From NCBI RefSeq assembly GCF_000003815.2, contig NC_049994.1:3877195-3941194 (forward strand): 64,000 nt of DNA, given 5' to 3'. Position numbers and translations under genes: made by a program. This document shows, piece after piece, positions 1 to 10,283 of the stretch (position 1 is the stretch's first letter; each line of letters opens with the position of its first letter). The notes under the pieces are model-generated. The model did no database searches and was not told the DNA's origin. It saw only the letters and a list, made by a program, of their open reading frames with translations. The stretch comes from Branchiostoma floridae (lineage: Eukaryota > Chordata > Leptocardii > Amphioxiformes > Branchiostomatidae).

Positions 1-200
1 GTTCGAGGGCACCAAATTTGTTCAACTTCTGGCGCATTTCGCGTCAAAACATGGGTTTTCTCAGGTGGGTATGACATAAATATCAGCTCTCCCGTGGGTC
101 GGATTTCCCTCTGGCCTTTGGCCGTCGGGCGATCCGACCCGCGGTCGGGCTGATACCTCGGGTGATACGGAATACACCGTGTTGTATTCTATATTTATAT
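1..200. repeat. Dispersed repeat, copy 1 (intron of HAT1)
   Basis: The stretch from the GGCACCAAATTTG-type start to the ACACCGTGTTGTATTCTAT end recurs at about 5272-5405, with an internal GACCCGCGGTCGGGCTGATACC block in both. The copy at the window start has an extra insert with a CCGACCCGC...GCGGGTCGG-like arm. Both copies end 55-95 bases before a HAT1 acceptor. Confidence 0.7.
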
Positions 201-292
201 ATTGTACCAACCAAGTCTTGGTCCCCTCTTAGACACTGCCATTGCGGCAGTGAATAACTTCAAGCTTAAAATGTTGAACATTTTTGTTTCAG

Positions 293-3200
293 ATGTGGAT
301 GATGAAAAGTGGAACTACTATCTAATGTAAGTATACATAGCCAATTGTACCTATAGTGTAATTTCAAGTATAAATGCACAGTCAGTAAACGTATACTTAA
401 AATGCCAACCTCAATTCCAAGGTCCAAGAAGTGAAAGAACAAAAATGACGAACCTGTTCTTCGGTATACCATTTTTTTTCAAGTCCGGTTTTTCAGACTG
501 GTTCAATAAGAAAAATGGTTTTGCACTGGTAACCACCCCTACTTTATGCAGTGTGTGAGAGTGCAGATGATTATGTAATTTGTGCTGTATTCCAGATTTG
601 AGAAGTATGCGTGTGATGGAAACCATCGCTATGCCACAGTGGGATACCTGACTGCCTACAGCTACTATGCCTACCCTGACAAGCTTAGGCCGAGGATAAG
701 GTCAGTGGTTGGCAAAAGACTTTGATTCTAGCAATGTCTAAGATTGGCCCTGGCTTGGACATGTTGTAAGGGATTGCATCCAACATATCGGATGATGAAG
801 TAAAGCTAGCAGCCCCATGTATGAGGGACATAAGCCACTAGCGTTAAACCTCTTCATGTATTCTTCAACCCAACACACTTATCGGAAAGAGTAGGGGTAA
901 CCTGGTATGCTTGGCTAAAACATGCGAGTTGTAGGGAAGCCACATTACACTTCTACTAGCATATAACATATAGCATCATACTTTGTTCCAAGTCTGAGTT
1001 TCGACCGCTTTACTTTGGTAAAGCAGTAAGCATGCTGTAAACATGTAGCAAGCCACTGCTGAAGAATGTGTAAAATATATAGCCTGGGTACCAGCCTATA
1101 CAACTGCTATGTATATTACTTTGTATGTTTTTAACTGTATGTAATGTGTAAATATGTATGTGACCATGACCACAGGAAGAATAGCCTCTGAGGAGGCTAA
1201 ATGTGGATCATAATAAACTCAACTCAACTCAACTCATATCTACAGGGCTTCTTGCACTCGCTGCCCCCTTTTTTCAGGGCTGTGAGTGTAAAGAGCCTCG
1301 GTAGATATTGGATGGTGCCTAGGCTAGAAAATATTATGGATTGCTAAAAAAAGGCACTTGTACTATCGAGTCATTTATTATAATGTGAACCCAGCTTCTC
1401 TTCTTTTGTCTGTAAAAATGACGAACTTTGAATGAAAAGCCTTACTTACATGTCATAATGTCGCCCACCTGCCCCCCTCCCCCAGCCAAGTGTTGGTGCT
1501 GCCCCCCTTCCAGCGCCTGGGCCATGGTGTAGAGCTCCTACAGACTGCCTACAGGGACATGAGGGAGAACAATGATGTCCTGGATATCACAGGTGATTTT
1601 CTTGTTTTTTCTTTCACCTTGACTTACCTTGACCACACTGACTTGATTTTATGGATGACATCCTCTGGAGACACCAGGACTAATGTGCAAGGGCGAAAAA
1701 TAGAAATAGAGCACAGGACTAAACCTTCAGTCCATTCAGTCCCAGGCTTTGTTTGTCTTATGTTCACGTCTCTGCTATGTATACTAAGACTGTAACTTAC
1801 AACTGTTGGCATTTCAATAAGGTTTTTATTGCAATTCTTGAGAGAGAACATTGTGGGTCAATGTGGCCACTGTTTTTATATTTTGGAAAAAGCTGAAAAT
1901 CAAGGCACACACAGATTAGATGTCACTAAGATTAGAAATCAGTGTGGCTTCATATGTATGCACTATGTATGTATGGGGGCTTTTACCTTCACCAAGAATG
2001 TTATGTTTTCGATAGCATTTGTTTGTTTTTTTGTTTGCATATTGTTTGGCAGTATAACTAAAAAGCTACAGCTTGATATTGTCATGAAAGTTACTTGCAA
2101 TTAGGTCATGTCCTATTGAAGAAATGATTACATTTTGGCCCCCTGTCAGATTTTCTTCGTACTGCAGCAGAAATTCCAGTATTGATATCTTGTTGTCTAG
2201 GCAATCATTTTTTAGAAATACAAACATGTATAAGCAAAAATTTCTTATTTTTTCTTAAAATGAAAGAAAACATTCTAGGGTATATTCTTGTTTTTTTATA
2301 ACCTGATTCAATTTTCAAGAAATACAAGAATTCTTTCCTTTCTTCAAATGTAAAAACTAGCTTGAGTGTGTGCACAACTGTGTAGCCCAAGGTCTGTAGA
2401 AGCAGAGATGAGCACCACCCTAAACACCAGGGAATAACGTTAACTTTTAAAACTCTACCCCTGTTCAGTTGAGGACCCATCAGAAGAGTTCCTGAGGTTG
2501 CGAGACTTTGTAGACTGCATGAACTGCAAGGTTCTGCCAGCCTTCTCACCGCAGCTACTGCAGGATGGATTCACTGCAGACATGGCACAACAAGCACAGG
2601 AGAAACTCAAAATCAACAAGGTTTGCAATAAGGCCTAGATAATAAATAAGGGCTCAAAATACTTTTTTCTGCATATATACATATGAACTGGTGCAGGTAA
2701 CATTGAAAATTACCTGCACCAGACAAATTTTACCTGCACCACTTTGATTTTAGGAAGTTCGAATCATACTAAAATTTTTCAGGAACCATTGCTATTTTTC
2801 TTTTATACTTTTATAGGTGGTAACAGTCCATGCAGCTAATAACAATCCATATACACCTACATCATTGGACATTTTTGTATGAAACCCCACATACAGTGCA
2901 GGTTAGGTGCAGGTAGACACCAGAAATACCTGCACAGTTCCAATTTTACCGGTCCTGCACTAAGGCCACACCAATTTAATTTCTTGGTTCACGGATTTTT
3001 TCATAAAAAATATGGAGCGAAAGGGCGAAATAAAAATAAAAATAAAAATTGTAAAATGGTTGGGGTAAAGGTAACGGCTAATCCAAAACATAAAGAAAAA
3101 AAGTTTTCAGCTTGAAAAAAGTACAAAAACACTATTTTTGTACAGTAACAGCACCTGTACCCACACTTTAAGGAGCTTATAATATAAAGGCCAATTTGCT

Positions 3201-6200
3201 ACACCAGAAAGTTGGTGAATGGTTTCAGTAATGGTGAAAATTTGCTGAATGGTAATTTTTATTTTTATTTTTTTTTCCAAAAAATAGGAGCGAGCGAATC
3301 CGTGAACCAAGAAATTAAATTGGTGTGGCCTAAGGCCACAGTAAGTAAATTTTATGGATGAAATCCGCGCGCTCATTAATTTTCGCCTGATTTCAGAAAA
3401 AAAAACAAGATTTTTTTTGTTTTCCAGGGAAGGCCGGATAGACGAAAGTGGGTAAAGGTTGTGTTGTAACCTAATCATTGAATGTAGAATTGACACTAAG
3501 GACTCGGTAGCATTGACTGTAGTTGCAGAGGTGCAACTTGATAGATAGTTGTAAGAGTGGCACAACTATGGAAGCTATAGTATGAGTTTAGTTGCCAACA
3601 TGGTTAATGATACCAGTCTACCACACTAGTGTCACTTTAACTACACTGGTGCACTTCTTAAATACAGGAATGAATGCCTTGTTGGCTGTGATGCCATATT
3701 TTGTCCCTTCAAGTCTTGTTACAACGTATATTTTGAAAATTTGCCATCTTGTTTTTTTTTACCCATCTTGTTTTTTTTTCGCCCTATCTCATTATTTTTG
3801 CAGTCTGCAGAGGATGTCATCCATAAGATTTACTTGCTGTGGCCTAACATGCATATGCAGGTGGCATTTCGAGCCCTGTGATGTTGTACGCCAAAAAGCA
3901 GTTACTCAAATAACTGGATAACATTTTGGAAACGGTCAGACGTTTCAGACACCATCCAATGTCTTTCGTCAGTGACACTCGTTTCCAAACTAAATCATAT
4001 CCAGTTGCTTGTCAATGAGTAGCTGCTATTTGACATACAGTATCTCATTACCTGGATGTCTAACCTAAATGATAAATGTTGTGTTTCCTGCTCCTTGACC
4101 CAGGCCTTGAAATTAACTTTTCTAAGGAAGTGTCCCAAAATAAAATTCAAACTGTGTCGAAGTGAGCTTGAATTGTCCAAAAGGTGTTTTTTGTTTGTTT
4201 GTTTTTACATAAATTGCTTGTATCATTACGGAATGACATTTACTAAGGCCACAGCAAGTAAATTTTATGGATGACATCCTTGGGAGACTGTAAAAATAGT
4301 GCGATAGGGCGAATAAAAAACAAGATGGGTGAAAAAAAAAACAAGATGGCAGCTACATTTTCAAAAATAGGTACCATTAAGTTGTGATGAATGTTGTAAC
4401 AAGAATTAAAGGGACAAAACATCAGAGCCAACAAGGCATTCATTCCTGTATTCAAGACAGGACTGGACTGGACGTCATGTACTGGTGTGGCAAAAGTGAC
4501 ACTAGTGTGGTAGACTGGCATCACCAACAAAGTTGGTAACCACACTCTAATGGCTTCCATATTGGTGTCACTTTTAGAACTATCCAATAAGTTTTATTTC
4601 TACAACTACAGTCCTGAGTACATTGCAAGTGTCACTTCTACAAGAACAATTATTAGGCTACAACACAATATATTTGCTCATTTTGGTATGTTATCGTCAT
4701 GTTGACCATCCCTGCAGAAGAAAATAAATCTTGTTTTTTTTTTCTGAAATCAGGCAAAAATTAATGCGCGCGCTGATGTCCTCCAGAAAATTTACTTGCT
4801 GTGGCCTAAGTTTAGTATTAATTTATAATAGGGATTTTCTGCTGAATATTCCTCTAGGAGAGAGTTCATTCACGTAACAAGTACCATTCAAATGTATATT
4901 TTTTACGATGACCTAAGTAACATTGATATTACCATCTTCGTGTCTACCTTGTCCCCCCAACTAGGGACTAGGTAGGTAGGTAGGTAATGCAAACATTGTA
5001 TGTTTTAATTTTATCATAAGGTTTTCAGTTACCATCTACATGTATGTCTTGTCTTCGTTCCTTATGTCATACCTGTGACACGAAAACGTTCAATACAGGT
5101 GTTCCAGACCGGGCCGTACGCTTCCGTATCGCACAGGTTCGAAAGGCCTATCACACAGGCTTTCTTCGAGTAAATCGAACCATTTCGAGCGGGCCGAATA
5201 CGGCTCGATTGGCAATTCGAATACCTGATTCGGACGTTGGAACATTACTGTTGCAACACGTTTTGTTTGCGGGGGCACCAATTTTGCTCAACTTCTGGCG
5301 CATTTCGCATCAAAACATGGGTTTTCAAAACATGGGTTTCCGACCCGCGGTCGGGCTGATACCTTGGGTGATGCGGAATACACCGTGTTGTATTCTATAT
5401 TTATGTAACAGTTGTAGCCGTTCATTTGACATTTTAAGTTGTTGTTATTTTTCCAACAGAAACAAGCCCGTCGAGTGTACGAGATTCTGCGTCTGGAGCA
5501 GACAGACATCAGTAACGCTGCCGCATTCCGAGAGTTCAGACTGGACGTCAAGCGGAGACTGAACGCACCGTTTAGGGTCAGTTGAACCTAACATTCTACG
5601 ATTATATATCATTATCATATAGCCAAGCGCCGCGGACCAATCAGAGGGCCCCGTTCCACGTTGGTTATGATGCAGTAACACAAAGATTCAGGCCAGGCAG
5701 GTGTGTATCGCTCCCCTGATTGGTTAGAATGAATCGACACCGGCAACGGTGTCGATTTGCATCGACACCGGCACCAGTGTCGATGCAAATCGACACCGGT
5801 GCCGGTGTCGATTCATTTTGACCAATCAAAAGTAGCGATACACACAAGAAAGTAAGGTATATGCAGGCATTGGCCAATAAAAAGTACAGACTGCAGGGGG
5901 AATGGCTCCTTCTAACATTGAGAATGAGTTTTGTTGTTCTAAAAAGCCTGCAATGTTTAGAATATTTTCTGTGAAAATTTTGGTTTCAAAATGCAATCTG
6001 TAAACTCAAAGAACAAATGTGAATTTTCAGAAATTCGACAAAGGAATTCACACGTATAGTACCAAGGGATCAGTGCGTCATACAGGAGTTTGCATGTTTG
6101 GGTAGGCTATATGATAATAACGTTAATGACCCGCCTGTTCCTCAGTGTACATGGTGTCATAACGCCTGGCCCTTTGCTATAACCACCTCATAAAACCACC

Positions 6201-7226
6201 TCGTTCGCTTCGCTCACATCGGTGGTTTTATTCGGTGGTTATAGCAAAGGACCAGGCGTTATGACACCATATACACCTCGGGGCGGGTCATTAACCCTTA
6301 ATTCATTCATTTGTAAATTAAGTTTCTGTTACCTAGTGACACATATGAGAGCAGGTTTCTTTAGCAGTTTATATTTTTATAGGGAGGGGTTGCTAGTCCA
6401 TCCCTTGAACATGCTCGGACAGGAGAGACCGATTTGATGTGTCTACTGAAAGACGGGTGCAGTCCCAACTGAAATGCCCTTCCCAGGATAGAACCAGGGT
6501 CTCTCAGTGTCATGTGAAAAACTACATTGGAAGCAGGTCCTCAATGATTGGAAGCAGGAACTCAACTGTTTGTATCATGCGTAGTCTAGTGGATAACAGA
6601 AGTTCAATTCCAGCTATGTAGCTCACCTGACATGCACGCAGCCGGAAAGGGCTGCAGTCCTAAAGCCCCCTTTACAAATCAAGGATTTAGCTCTGCCGAG
6701 TTGTCAGCGAGCTCTAAATTACGAGGAGGTATGACCCTGATGCCGACGAGGAAACTCTGCCATTTGTTTGTAGGCATCAGGGTCATGCCTCCTTGTAATT
6801 TAGAGCTCGCTGACTCGGTCGAGCTGAATTCTTGATTTGTAAAGGAGGCTTAAGGACAGGACATTAAGCTGTGGTCCACTGTTCATTGCGCTTGTCAAAA
6901 AGAGCTCAGAGAATTCACAATGAACCTGTTAATACTTTACATAGCGACTGTCTTCTCTGTCACGACGTGGATTAATATCACTTTCGCCTCATTTTCACTG
7001 TGAAGCAGCTTCAAGTTGAACTTCAGGTTGATGTTCTTGTTTGTTTTCTGTTATGCAGAAAGAGAGCTCCTACATTGAGAAACTGAGGAAGGTCCTGAAG
7101 CCAGAGGAGTTGGTTGTTGCCATGGAAGACTTCAGTGTGGAAAACCGACAGGCGAAACTCGAGGAAATGTTTCAGGACAACCTCACGCACTACAAAAGGG
7201 TCCTGGACAGGCTTGCAGTGGCCTAA
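293..7226 (+). CDS. HAT1: Histone acetyltransferase type B catalytic subunit HAT1, C-terminal exons (partial)
   Basis: HAT1 acetylates newly made histone H4 (and H2A) using acetyl-CoA, in the cytoplasm and nucleus with an RbAp46-type partner. Six exons join in frame: 293-326, 596-700, 1486-1592, 2469-2620, 5460-5576 and 7059-7226, all with AG acceptors and GT donors, about 227 codons ending at TAA. The first reads DVDDEKWNYYL. The second gives the FEKY...ATVGY core and YPDKLRPRI. The third carries the acetyl-CoA-binding QRLGHG and VLDIT. The fourth begins VEDPSEEFLRLRDF, with the conserved acidic pair before PS. The fifth is the KQARRVYEILRL helix and the last is the C-terminal helical segment ending RLAVA. 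The order matches vertebrate HAT1 throughout. The first exon enters in mid-codon, so upstream exons lie outside the window. Introns are loaded with MITE-like elements. Confidence 0.95.
1080..1240 (+). mobile_element. 3' tail of a non-LTR retrotransposon
   Basis: The block ends in a GCCTCTGAGGAGGC hairpin, then AATGTGGATCATAATAAA and a pentanucleotide tail of repeated AACTC. A 3'-terminal short tandem repeat following an AATAAA-like motif is typical of CR1/L2-type elements. No coding part remains. Confidence 0.5.
1610..1775. repeat. Fragment related to the GGCCACA-type MITE family
   Basis: Contains TTTTATGGATGACATCC and the following GGAGACACCAGGACTAATG...AGGACTAAACC...CCCAGGC block, which recurs at 42918-43075. 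The terminal GACCACACTGACTTG resembles the family's terminal repeat. The fragment lies just downstream of HAT1 exon 1486-1592. Confidence 0.55.
2964..3330. mobile_element. MITE with GGCCACACCAATTT termini, TAA target duplication
   Basis: Left end GGCCACACCAATTTAATTTC and right end GAAATTAAATTGGTGTGGCC are exact inverted repeats that continue through the CTTGGTTCACGGATT region and into AT-rich TTTTTATTT arms. TAA flanks both sides (2961-2963 and 3331-3333). A three-base TWA duplication and short non-coding length point to a PIF/Harbinger-type non-autonomous element. Confidence 0.8.
3334..3844. mobile_element. MITE with GGCCACAG(T/C)AAGTAAATTT termini, TAA target duplication
   Basis: Left end GGCCACAGTAAGTAAATTTT...GGATGAAATCC pairs with the right end GGATGTCATCC...GATTTACTTGCTGTGGCC. 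The TAA at 3331-3333 is shared with the neighbouring element and repeated at 3845-3847. The interior has characteristic AAGTGACACTAGTGTGGTAGACTGG-like arms and poly-T runs. No open frame with a recognisable product. Confidence 0.8.
4247..4806. mobile_element. Second copy of the GGCCACAGCAAGTAAATTT MITE
   Basis: Termini GGCCACAGCAAGTAAATTTT and AAAATTTACTTGCTGTGGCC are perfect inverted repeats, flanked by TAA at 4244-4246 and 4807-4809. The inside is in the opposite orientation to the element at 3334 and shares the GTGACACTAGTGTGGTAGAC and ACAGTCCTG...CTACAAG blocks. Confidence 0.85.
5272..5405. repeat. Dispersed repeat, copy 2
   Basis: Second copy of the window-start repeat. Shared blocks are CAACTTCTGGCGCATTTCGC, AAAACATGGGTTTTC, CCGACCCGCGGTCGGGCTGA and the ACACCGTGTTGTATTCTATA end. 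It lies 55 bases upstream of the HAT1 acceptor at 5459. Confidence 0.7.
5701..5846. repeat. Nested palindrome built from GTGTCGAT units
   Basis: The arms GTGTGTATCGCT...TGATTGGTT.GAATGAATCGACACCGG and their complement meet near 5770. Inside, ATCGACACCGG is repeated four times in alternating orientation, so the strand can fold into several stem-loops. A non-autonomous inverted-repeat element in a HAT1 intron. Confidence 0.75.
6121..6295. repeat. Long hairpin element
   Basis: The left arm GTTAATGACCCGCC...ATGGTGTCATAACGCCTGG...CTTTGCTATAACCACC is matched by the inverted right arm ending GGCGGGTCATTAAC, with a loop around 6210. Arms are about 80 bases and nearly perfect. Confidence 0.8.
6661..6853. 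repeat. Long hairpin element (GAGCTCGC family)
   Basis: The left arm AAGCCCCCTTTACAAATCAA...GCGAGCTCTAAATTACGAGG is inverted in the right arm CCTTGTAATTTAGAGCTCGC...TTGATTTGTAAAGGAGGCTT. The core CTCTGAATTACGAGGAGGCATG of the element at 22183 is closely related, so this is a dispersed family. Confidence 0.8.
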
Positions 7227-7286
7227 AAATAAATATTTTCTAAAACTAAGAAAAAAAGAAACAAATGTTCTCCTATGGCTACGCAG

Positions 7287-7445
7287 AGCCATTCCTTGGG
7301 AAAGCTTTGCTAATTTAGGCTGAGGTTTACACTTTCATCTGTTGTCAACCAATCAGGCTTTACCTAAAGAATACATTAAGGCAGTTCTCTGATTGGCTGA
7401 CAGCTGGTTACAGGCCACATTCACAGTTAGTGGTAACCTGAGCCC
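7287..7445. repeat. Imperfect inverted repeat in the HAT1 3' flank
   Basis: AACCAATCAGGCTTTACC and CTCTGATTGGCTGACAGCTGG form imperfect arms. The left part GCTTTGCTAATTTAGGCTGAGGTTTAC resembles 60513-60545 (GGCTCTGCTAAACCGGGCTGAGGTTT), followed there by CAGCCAATCAGAG and then the N gap, so both are copies of one family. Confidence 0.5.
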
Positions 7446-7494
7446 AAACGAGCTTTGCCAAGGTGCAATGTATAGGAGATACTTTGTTTAGGAG

Positions 7495-7500
7495 AATAAA
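7495..7500 (+). promoter_or_regulatory. Candidate polyadenylation signal of HAT1
   Basis: AATAAA lies 269 bases after the HAT1 stop codon. Others stand at 7228-7233, almost touching the stop, and at 7610-7615. Which one is used cannot be told from sequence. Confidence 0.4.
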
Positions 7501-7616
7501 AAAAAAACTTGACAAAAATGAAAACAGCCATCTTTCTTTTGGCTCTACTCTATAATATTTGTTTACTGGAATTCAAGTTCTTTGTCACACTGCTTCTTTC
7601 CTTTTGAGAAATAAAG

Positions 7617-7812
7617 TCAAAACTGTCCAAGAAGACCACTTGGGACCGGTAAAATCTGGTCTATGTAGACAGGTGGTCGCTGCTATGAATAGGATTCTTA
7701 ATGCTTTTGGCAGTGGGAGCGATTATCTTACTTCAATAAGGGCCCATCAAAAAGTGGTCACGTTGGCCAGGTGGTCCTTAGGTAGAGGTGATCACTGTAT
7801 AGGTTTGTCTGA
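7617..7812. mobile_element. MITE of the GTCAAACCTG / GGTGGTC family
   Basis: Starts GTCAAAACTGTCCAAGAAGACCACTTGGGACCGG, with an inverted counterpart towards 7812 (GTGATCACTGTATAGGTTTG). Same family as the cleaner copy at 18297-18604. Confidence 0.65.
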
Positions 7813-8521
7813 ACTTTAAAACAGATCTTGAAGAATTGGTACGAGAGAGATATTGTGTGAAACTATAGAAAAAACATAATAAAAATTGACAAAAAATTAG
7901 AATATTGTTATCTTTCTCCCCGACACTACTGTCGTATTTTTCTGACTTAGACTCAGATTTCCAACATTTAATGTATAGTATTACTTATATAGGAGAGAGG
8001 GGGCAAAAAATTGTTTCTTTGTCTTTCTGTCCTTCTTGTTCTTTACATTATAAACCTCGATTCTGCAGTTTAACTGCTGGATATTAGCATCACATTACAT
8101 TTAGAAAAAAGAAATGTGCTCAAAAAGGGATACATTTAAAAACTTGAGCTGAATTTTGCTCCTAAATGCTATGTAAACAATGTTGCAGAATTTGATTCAC
8201 TGTTGTATGTGGCCTTCATTTATTACATATACATTTAAATGATTGATGATTCTTGAAAGAAGGACATTGTACATTGTAGTTTAAACTACCTGATGTCACA
8301 CTTGGATGTCAATCTATATACTATTGGAATAAATAAAAATGCACAAAAAGCAAATACATACTGTGTTTTGTTCTAGCAGCAATTATCCTTAAGGTAAAAA
8401 ATAAAGCGCATGGCTGGGTACAAAGCATATGATGCTTTTTTTATAGCTACATCATGTACATGTAGAAGTGTAAATGGGCTTTCCCATAGCTTGAATTACC
8501 CTTGCTGTATACTACAGTTTA

Positions 8522-8932
8522 GGCCACAACATGTAAATTTTATGGATGGCATCCATTGCAGCCTGCAAAAATAGTGCGATAGGGTGAAAAAAAGATGGAT
8601 ACAAAAAACGACATAGATATCATAAATGTTGTAACAAGAATTAAAGGACAAAATATGGCATTAGAGCCAAAAATGCATTAATTCCTGTATCAAAAGTGAC
8701 ACTAGTGTGGTAGACTGGTATAACTAAGAACTATCCAACTAGTTCCATTTTTACAACTACAGTCCTGGCTACCTTGCAAGTGTCACTTCTACAAGTATAA
8801 TCATTAGGCTAACAAACAACATATTTGCTCATTTGGGTAATTGTTTCGTTATGTTGACCATTTTCTGAAATCAGGCAAAAATTGGTGAGCGTGCGGATGT
8901 CATCCATAATTTAAAATTTACTTGCTGTGGTC
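8522..8932. mobile_element. Third copy of the GGCCACA MITE, TTA target duplication
   Basis: Left end GGCCACAACATGTAAATTTT followed by ATGGATGGCATCC; right end GGATGTCATCC...AAATTTACTTGCTGTGGTC. TTA flanks it at 8519-8521 and 8933-8935. The interior AAAGTGACACTAGTGTGGTAG block is shared with the copies at 3334 and 4247. Confidence 0.75.
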
Positions 8933-8935
8933 TTA

Positions 8936-10283
8936 TTAAAATTTTGACACAACATACATAGCACATGGTACTCCCTACACCTTTGATACTTAAATTTCAT
9001 ATATATTTTTGTTGTTGAAGGTTACGAGCATTTGGACCTGAACATGAGTTAAGGTACTCAGCAATATGCACTATGCATGTCATATATATTTTGAATAATC
9101 CAATAATGTGTATGTTTAGTGATAAAAATTTTACCGCTAACTAGTACGTTAGGTGTCAAAAGTCTTTTTGGCGGTGGAAAAAAAAAAAACAAGTTGCCCG
9201 AGCACACAACTTGGAGTATGTCCAATATCCAATAGGTCATTCCAAGGTGAAGTATTGTGTAACTGGTATACAAACGTTTCTAACCACTACTATAGTAACA
9301 ACGCTATGTTGTATAAGTTTTTGTCTGGGTCCACATTTACCGGACGTTGTTTACATTGGTGCTGATGGCATTTGTACCACTGTACATTATGTCTACGCGC
9401 CTTTTTTAGGTTACTGTAAAGTTGAAAATGTTAACGACAATCTGTTTACCGTGAAATACAAACCATCGGAAATATTTCCACTTATACAGTAAAAACCCTG
9501 CATGATATTTTCAACAGGAAAAATCTATTTTATCTGCACAGCGAACTTGAAATTCTGCGCATATTTCACATTTTACAGTATTCGGTCAGAAAAACACGAT
9601 TTTAAACTGACTATTCATGCAACAAAGTGAGCATTGTTTTTAAACCACCACATCCGGTGTATAAAATTGGCTGTCTACTTGACAACGGAAAACAAACACT
9701 TAAGTATCGACATTTTGGTCTTGGGGTATATAAGGGCAGGTGTTAGTCAATATATGGAGTTCTTTATGCCAAGTGGGATGCTCTTTGTGTAAACTGTTTT
9801 TAAGTTTTGGTAATCTTAAAAGATCATTAAATCTATTTTAGAAATCTATCGAAAAAGCGATTTAGCTGGATGTTTTCAGTGTTAGACCAAATGTTTAAGT
9901 TGCCTGTTAAAGTAATGTTACAAGATGAAAATCTATTTGTGAAATCTGTCAAAAAAGTGATTAAGCTGGATTGGAATTTTTATACAAGATGTTTTTCAAA
10001 ATTTATGCGCAAAATTGAATTACCAGTTCTTATGTGCCAACAGAAAATTCTTTACTGCAAATTATTGAAATGCGATATTATCGTAAATATATGGTAAACA
10101 TAGACTCTTTAACACGTATCACCGATTGTTATCAAAAGCAATGTATGCAACGCCAATTTTGTATCTGGAAAGGTTTATCTTAAAGAAGTCAATCAATTAC
10201 ATATTATCTTATTAGTGACCTAACACTAGCCAAGCAACTACTTAGTACCTTTAGGAACGTACTCTGCGTACCCTACGCCCAAG
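8936..10283. other. Intergenic region between HAT1 and ACE, with a TATA-like site
   Basis: No gene is recognised. GGGGTATATAAGGGCAGG at about 9724-9741 looks like a TATA box on the plus strand, some 550 bases before the ACE start codon. It could mark the promoter if the 5' UTR is long. The AAGATGGCG context at the ACE ATG is good. Two imperfect 50-base copies of AAATCTATCGAAAAAGCGATT.. and AAATCTGTCAAAAAAGTGATT.. lie at about 9840 and 9943. Confidence 0.35.

Noticed and set aside
3107-4587. Minus-strand frames of 152 and 114 codons
   Set aside because: They lie within the GGCCACA-type MITEs and share text only with other copies of those repeats.
5044-5562. 172-codon plus-strand open frame overlapping HAT1 exon 5
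   Set aside because: It is out of frame with the supported HAT1 exon, runs through a dispersed repeat and an intron acceptor, and shows no family motif.
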